From: Luscinia megarhynchos
Lineage: Eukaryota; Chordata; Aves; Passeriformes; Turdidae
NCBI GenBank assembly: GCA_034336665.1
Contig: JAPFBE010000003.1
Span: 63,035,352 to 63,099,351 of the forward strand
Reading direction: 5' to 3'
Length of the DNA stretch: 64,000 bases
In this document: positions 59,201 through 64,000 of the stretch, one piece after another
Layout: every line of letters begins with the position of its first letter
Position numbering within the stretch: the first letter of the stretch is position 1
Made by a program: the position numbers and the translations under genes
Notes under the pieces: generated by a model
Database searches by the model: none
Told to the model about the DNA's origin: nothing
The model's input: the letters and a program-made list of their open reading frames with translations, nothing else

Positions 59201-61485
59201 GAAAATAAAAAAAAAATCTGGAAGCAACTGCAGTGTATACATAGCTGGCAAAAAGCTGGAAAAAGGCTGGGATGAAAGAAAATCCTAATACAAATACAAA
59301 ATTTTGGTCTGAACATGCATTTTAAAAAAGCATGGTAAAAAGCAACCTTCAGTTTCCTCAAAATGTAAAGGCATTTTGACATTCACTCCTAAACTTAGAA
59401 AGACAAATGAAAAGGCATAAAACCTGCTTATCTGTACACTAACACACAAAAAGAATTAAAGAGAGAGAATTAAATTTATGATAAAAGAAAGGTCTTTATC
59501 GCATGGAAACTAATGTTTCTCTGAGTGTAATAAGCCTATAAATTTTGTATTTTTTATGAAGCAAAACTAATTTCAGTCATGAAGAGATAAGACATCATTC
59601 TATCAATTCAGTAATCCAGTCACAAAGAGTAATAATATAAGGTGCTACAGAGGACTATCTAAAACTCAGTTACAAGAACTACGCATAAGAACAGTAAGAT
59701 TTCTTCTCAGACATAGAGTTACCTCATTGTTGTCTCCTGAAGCAGATTAATAAATAATTGTGGAAGCCTTTGTTACCCATATATCTAACAGTCCTCTAAA
59801 TCTCTAAGCTTTTGACCTCAATTATATTCTGAAGAAATATCTTCATAGGGCACATAGGCAATGTAATATTGTCGACATTTCAGACTTAATTTATAAATGT
59901 GTTTCTGAGAAAGAGCAATATTATGATCTTTTCCCATTACATGGTAGGCTCGGTATGGCATTCATTATTTGCAATAAAATACCACTGAAGGTGGCAGTGC
60001 AATCACTGCCTTCATTTAAGGCCAGTAAAAGCAAATTTGACTACTTTATAAAACAACGACAGCTTCCAGAACCAGTTATATCCAGACTGGGGAATGAGGG
60101 AAGGGGAACTAAGAGGGCAAAGAGGACTATACAACCTTGTCATAGTGACAACAGAAAGAACACACACTATGGACTGGGGGATTGTAATTCCTTTATCATT
60201 CTTCTTCTGAATTCTACACATTTCCAAACTGAACACAGTGTACTGCCCAAAACAAAACCTCAAAGACTGTGAGTTACATGAGTAAGAAAATCATGCTGGA
60301 TCCTAATTGAGCATAGATGCAATAACCAAGAGGATAAATAAATACAAAAGAGATAAATACAGAGATGTTTTCAACCCAAGAAAATTTCTTTCCTTAAGCA
60401 CTTTGTAAGCAAAGAGCAGTCAGATTTTTGCTAAGGTCCATCACTGCTTTCTTTCTATATAAAGAAAATTTACATAGATATTTTATCTTAGCTTGCATAT
60501 TAGGAAAGAAAACGTTTTTTGGTAAATGCATGATGTCCTTGTCCATTGCATATTTTAGGAACTCAGCTTTAACTGATCCTTGAAGAAATGTTAATAGCAA
60601 AGGAACTATTATTGATATGATTCTGCATTCAAAGGAAATACCCAACAGCAGCAATGCTTTAGCAGTATGGACTGTGGGTGGTAGCAGCTAAAGGGCAATC
60701 CAATGAACAAATGAAACCACTGAAAGGAGACATTGGGATATCTGGGAGAGGAGAAACAACTGCTTGTTTGAGTCATTCCCAGGCCCCTGCAGAAAGACAG
60801 GAAATTAGGACCAGACAGACTGTGCTGAATGAGAAAACTTGCTTGGAACCACAGAACAATACTGACAAAACTCAGAAAACCTGACTAAGTGGTCAGCAAA
60901 TTACAAGTCTGCACAAAGAATAGTATCTGGAAAATAAAGTATTTTTTCCACTTTTTTGTAGGTTAAATAATTTAGAAATGTATTTATAAATGTTATAGCA
61001 ATATTCATGTGTTAGAACGACTTTTGTAATAGATAGAAAAGTGCAAATTTTGCTTTTATTCAGTTTATCATTTTGCGATATATCTTGCAACTTCAAAAAA
61101 GGAATGATGCACAATTAACTACTGATCTGACGATGCATTAATGCAAATTATACAGCTCAGTCACCTGACTTTGCTCTATTGCACAAAAGAAAATTTCCTA
61201 CTTTTGTGGCTTCTCTAGATTTTAAAAATATGTAAACTATTCTGCAAAAGAATATTGCTAACTACAGGATTTTAGCCACATAACTACAACACCTCCACTA
61301 TTATTAGAATTAAAACATAAACAGCAAGTTTGTAATGGAGTTCTATGACTAAAATACTAAAAATACAAGACTTCAACTTTATGAAAACCTGACATAAAAC
61401 AGCTATTTATTTAGCAATCTTTCTATACAAAAGGGAAATGCAAGCACGTTTTGAAAAATGAAAGCTGTGCAATTTTGAAACAAAC

Positions 61486-61603
61486 CTTGTCCATTAGCTT
61501 ACTTGCATGAAGACTCAGGCTATTAAAGAATATTTTCTTGCTCAACAAATGCATTTCTTCAATTGTTGTCAATAGTGTGGCCGCACTGTTTCCTACAATA
61601 CCA
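61486..61603 (-). CDS. COG6: COG6 coding exon (residues ~389-428)
   Basis: This 118-bp exon completes the split serine codon and encodes 39 further residues, including [20 protein letters not shown] and ending ASKLMDK. The acceptor follows a T-run and ends in CAG. The donor is GTTTGT, a weaker site than the others. Only two residues differ from remembered human COG6 (Ala-Thr swapped near the start). It exits in phase 0, the first of several phase-0 junctions. The 8.7-kb intron that follows is the longest in the window. Confidence 0.97.
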
Positions 61604-63312
61604 CTGAAAAAAAAAAAGATTATTTAATGAATCTAAAAGAGGGAAAACATGACAGTCAGATACTTTGATATAATTTTTAAAAAAGATTATTTTCAAAGTT
61701 GATATTTCAAAACAAAAAATTGCAGGGAACAGTCCTCCATAATGGCAGGGAGATAAGCTGACTGTAAGAACAAGGATCGTCAAGTATATCATTAAGCAAA
61801 TATTAAATACAGGCTACCAAACTTGCACAAACTTTTTCGTAGAATATTAAAATTTACTGCATTTTTGCTTTCTTATGCAATAAATCTACTTCTGTTATTG
61901 TATATCTCCTCCCCAACATGTTATAAAAATCAAATTATGTTAAAAAAAGGGTTAACAATATTCTATCATACTGCCTGTTAGGGATAGCATTACCTCTCCT
62001 TTCTTCACTGAGATGCTGGGCATCTCCAAAAATGTAAGAATTCCTGCCTTGCTATTCCAAGTGTTAAAGGATCACACTTAGCACAGACACCAATAACCCT
62101 TAAATGGCACTACAGGACTGTGCTCCTCTCACAGACATACCCTCCCTCTGACTATAGGAACTGCACTTTTAAGCTACAAACTGGCAGTGAAAATTCATCG
62201 GGTCATAATAGGACTAAACCTTTATCTCGATTTTCAGATTGTAATCTTGTGTTTCATAGATCATTTCTCAAACTGCTTTTTCCTTTCATTAGTGAGGTGC
62301 ACCTTCCCTGTGCAGAGCAAATTATTCAGCTGGTAGAAGGTACTTCAGTGGTCTTTAAACATTGTGCTGTTAACAAGACAGAAACCAACAGATAACACTG
62401 CCTAAGACCTTCCATTTTAACATCACATTTACAATTGCACCAAGCTTTATAATCCTGGAGAAACACTAACTCTGAAGACAGAGAAACAAGATCAAAATCT
62501 TCCAAGATTTTTGGACAATAAAATTAAGAATAGATTTTACATGTGTTCTACAATAGACCTGCCATCACAACTGAGGATTTTAAGTAAGCTGAAAGGTGCC
62601 CAAGAAACACTTATCCCAGTCTGCCCAACATCTGACTTATTTTTAGACAGAGAAGCTCAACTAGTAATAGTAACGTTTTGAATTCTCAACAGTTCAGTTT
62701 GGGGCTGTGGAGGAAGATTTTTCTCCTACTGCTGTTTCTAACCAACATGAAATACAGCATATGCTACAACATATAAATTATATATAAATTAGCAGCTCTG
62801 GCTTTTCTCCAGTTTCTGTATTCCTGGTGGCATCTGGAAGGTTGGAAGGTGATCAGCGCATCTTCAACAGTGAGATAAGGAAGTGCATAATTAGGGGGAA
62901 AAAAGTTATCAAAAAGTTATCAAAACACAATTATTTAAACAACAACAAAAAAAACCAAACCAACCAAACAAACAAACCCTGAAGACATTCCATTTAATAA
63001 CATTTTCTCAAAGGGGACTTGACTTTATCATATCAAATTCTGTGTAGAATTTTTTTGTATACTATTTGAATCTACACAGAACAATAAAGAAATAGTTATT
63101 GTGGCAAATTGAGGTTCTATTCCGAAGGAGTTTTGATATGAACTGAGGAATGGCAATGGGTAAATGGTTTCTGCTTGATATCACATGTTTCTTCTGGATG
63201 TTACAGTGCAGAGAAACAACTAAGCAACAAAGTACTCTTCCAAGCAGATATATTCTTACATACACAATAAGGGAAAAGAGGCATTTTTAACATATTTTGC
63301 AATTTTGCATAC
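61604..63312 (-). other. COG6 intron, 1709 bp
   Basis: AT-rich intron. The only notable content is a C/A-only low-complexity tract at about 62,936-62,978 and a short tandem copy of an 11-bp unit (aaaaagttatc) at about 62,903-62,926. No exon, RNA gene or recognised transposon is seen. Confidence 0.8.
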
Positions 63313-63404
63313 CTGATTGTATGGTGGTAGAACTTGAGCAAATTAGAAATCTTGTACAGTAAAACTGCTCCTGGCTCGGCAACAATCACCTGCTCAATTC
63401 TAAC
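63313..63404 (-). CDS. COG6: COG6 coding exon (residues ~359-388)
   Basis: This 92-bp exon encodes 30 residues starting [12 protein letters not shown] and ending FYHHTI, plus the first two bases of a serine codon. All 30 residues match the human protein as I recall it, making this the most conserved exon in the window. The acceptor is CTGCAG and the donor is GTATGC. It enters in phase 0 and leaves with two bases, which pair with the single leading base of the next exon. It belongs to the helical C-terminal part of COG6. The upstream intron runs off the right edge. Confidence 0.97.
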
Positions 63405-64000
63405 CTGCAGCATGAACAAATACAAACATCCTTCAGGTGATAAATTCTGTTAGCCAGCCTTCCAGGACTTTATATGCAAGATATCTCTGATTTTTGAAAA
63501 ATAAATTCAAGCAGAAATAAATTTTAAAAGAGAATGTCCAGTTAACTTTACTGTTCAGCTTGAACTGAAGTGCTTCTGAGCTGACAAGCATCTGGGCAAA
63601 AACATGAAGGTATATGCATTCTTAAAAAAGGAAAAAGTACAAACCCAAAAAGCCTTCTAAAAATCCTACAGTCCCCACAAACTTCTGCTGTTATTGGAAA
63701 TTTTAAAATAATTGGATTTGATGGATTAATACCAGTACATGCTGGAATCTTCCCTAGCACTGAATAGCAAGAATAGCTGCAATGCTCCAGAATCACTAAA
63801 CTACAGCAGCAAATTTCTAGCATCATGCATCAGAAATTCAGAACATCAAAGTATTAGGTATTTTGCCTACGAAACAAATTTTACCTGGATGAATAAATTC
63901 TTCCCTTAAAGGACAGCATAAATATCTCCTACCAGTATTTAGTTAGATATATTTGTAACTAATAACCAGCTATGTTGACTGTTTATCTCACCCAGGAGCT
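63405..64000 (-). other. COG6 intron (partial, runs off the right edge)
   Basis: Intronic sequence upstream of the first visible COG6 exon. I searched both strands for the missing preceding exon, which should end with the residues RPLK before a phase-0 donor, and did not find it. No repeat is recognised. Confidence 0.7.

Larger units (their letters stand above)
52778..61485 (-). other. COG6 intron, 8708 bp
   Basis: The longest visible intron. It contains a CR1 3'-end fragment at about 55,890-56,276, a run of 17 A at about 58,124-58,140, and an exon-like open segment at 53,119-53,242. The rest is AT-rich with A clearly above T on the plus strand. Nothing else is recognised. Confidence 0.75.
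42386..64000 (-). other. COG6: COG6 gene, 3' part (last eight coding exons and introns)
   Basis: This is the partial COG6 locus, read right to left. COG6 is a subunit of lobe B (COG5-8) of the COG tethering complex. That complex acts on the cytosolic face of the Golgi and captures retrograde vesicles, so that glycosylation enzymes are recycled. Eight exons joined by GT-AG splicing give 299 codons that match human COG6 from about residue 359 to the C-terminus with no length change and roughly 31 substitutions (counted against my memory of the human protein). Intron sizes from 5' to 3' are 1709, 8708, 547, 1900, 1408, 2350 and 3497 bp. The exon that should end just before residue 359 is not found between 63,405 and 64,000, so it lies outside the window. 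Every exon is open and has good splice sites, so the gene looks functional. Confidence 0.97.

Noticed and set aside
59955..60272. 105-codon plus-strand frame inside the long COG6 intron
   Set aside because: Antisense to COG6, with no recognised motif and no splice or promoter context.
63960..64000. Donor-like sequence (cctg|ggtgag) at the right edge, considered as the next upstream COG6 exon
   Set aside because: The preceding COG6 exon should end with RPLK and a phase-0 donor. The bases here do not encode that.

Overview
This window is vertebrate nuclear DNA, almost certainly from a bird. Two things support that. Seven fragments of CR1 retrotransposons (the dominant avian repeat family) can be recognised, and the one clear gene is a spliced vertebrate COG6 gene that is about 90% identical to the human protein as I remember it. 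I cannot fix the species. There is no prokaryotic gene structure, CRISPR array, ribosomal RNA or recognisable viral gene.

Right part (42,386 to the right edge, minus strand): the last eight coding exons of COG6, which encodes subunit 6 of the conserved oligomeric Golgi complex. All eight exons have GT-AG borders and compatible phases. Joined in order, they encode 299 residues that align end to end, without gaps, with the C-terminal 299 residues of human COG6 and finish at a stop codon at 42,386-42,388. The 5' exons lie beyond the right edge. The introns hold three CR1 3'-end fragments (all antisense to COG6), a decayed tRNA-like element, a possible cryptic exon and a possible alternative terminal exon.

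Left part (1 to about 42,000): no protein-coding gene that I can support. From known amniote synteny this should be the long gap between the convergent genes COG6 and FOXO1 (inference; FOXO1 itself is not seen). It contains two CpG-rich blocks (about 7,741-8,310 and 21,720-22,460) that stand out from AT-rich surroundings, four CR1/L3-type fragments all in minus orientation, an ATCT microsatellite, several C/A-only tracts and some short tandem duplications. Long open frames in this half are unrecognised, and most of them fall in GC-rich blocks where stop codons are scarce.

No new biological system is evident. The best leads are the two orphan CpG-rich blocks, the unusual exon features of COG6 (four consecutive phase 0-0 exons, one of them diverging fast), the two candidate unannotated exons in COG6 introns, and a canonical minus-strand polyadenylation motif 5 kb beyond the COG6 stop.
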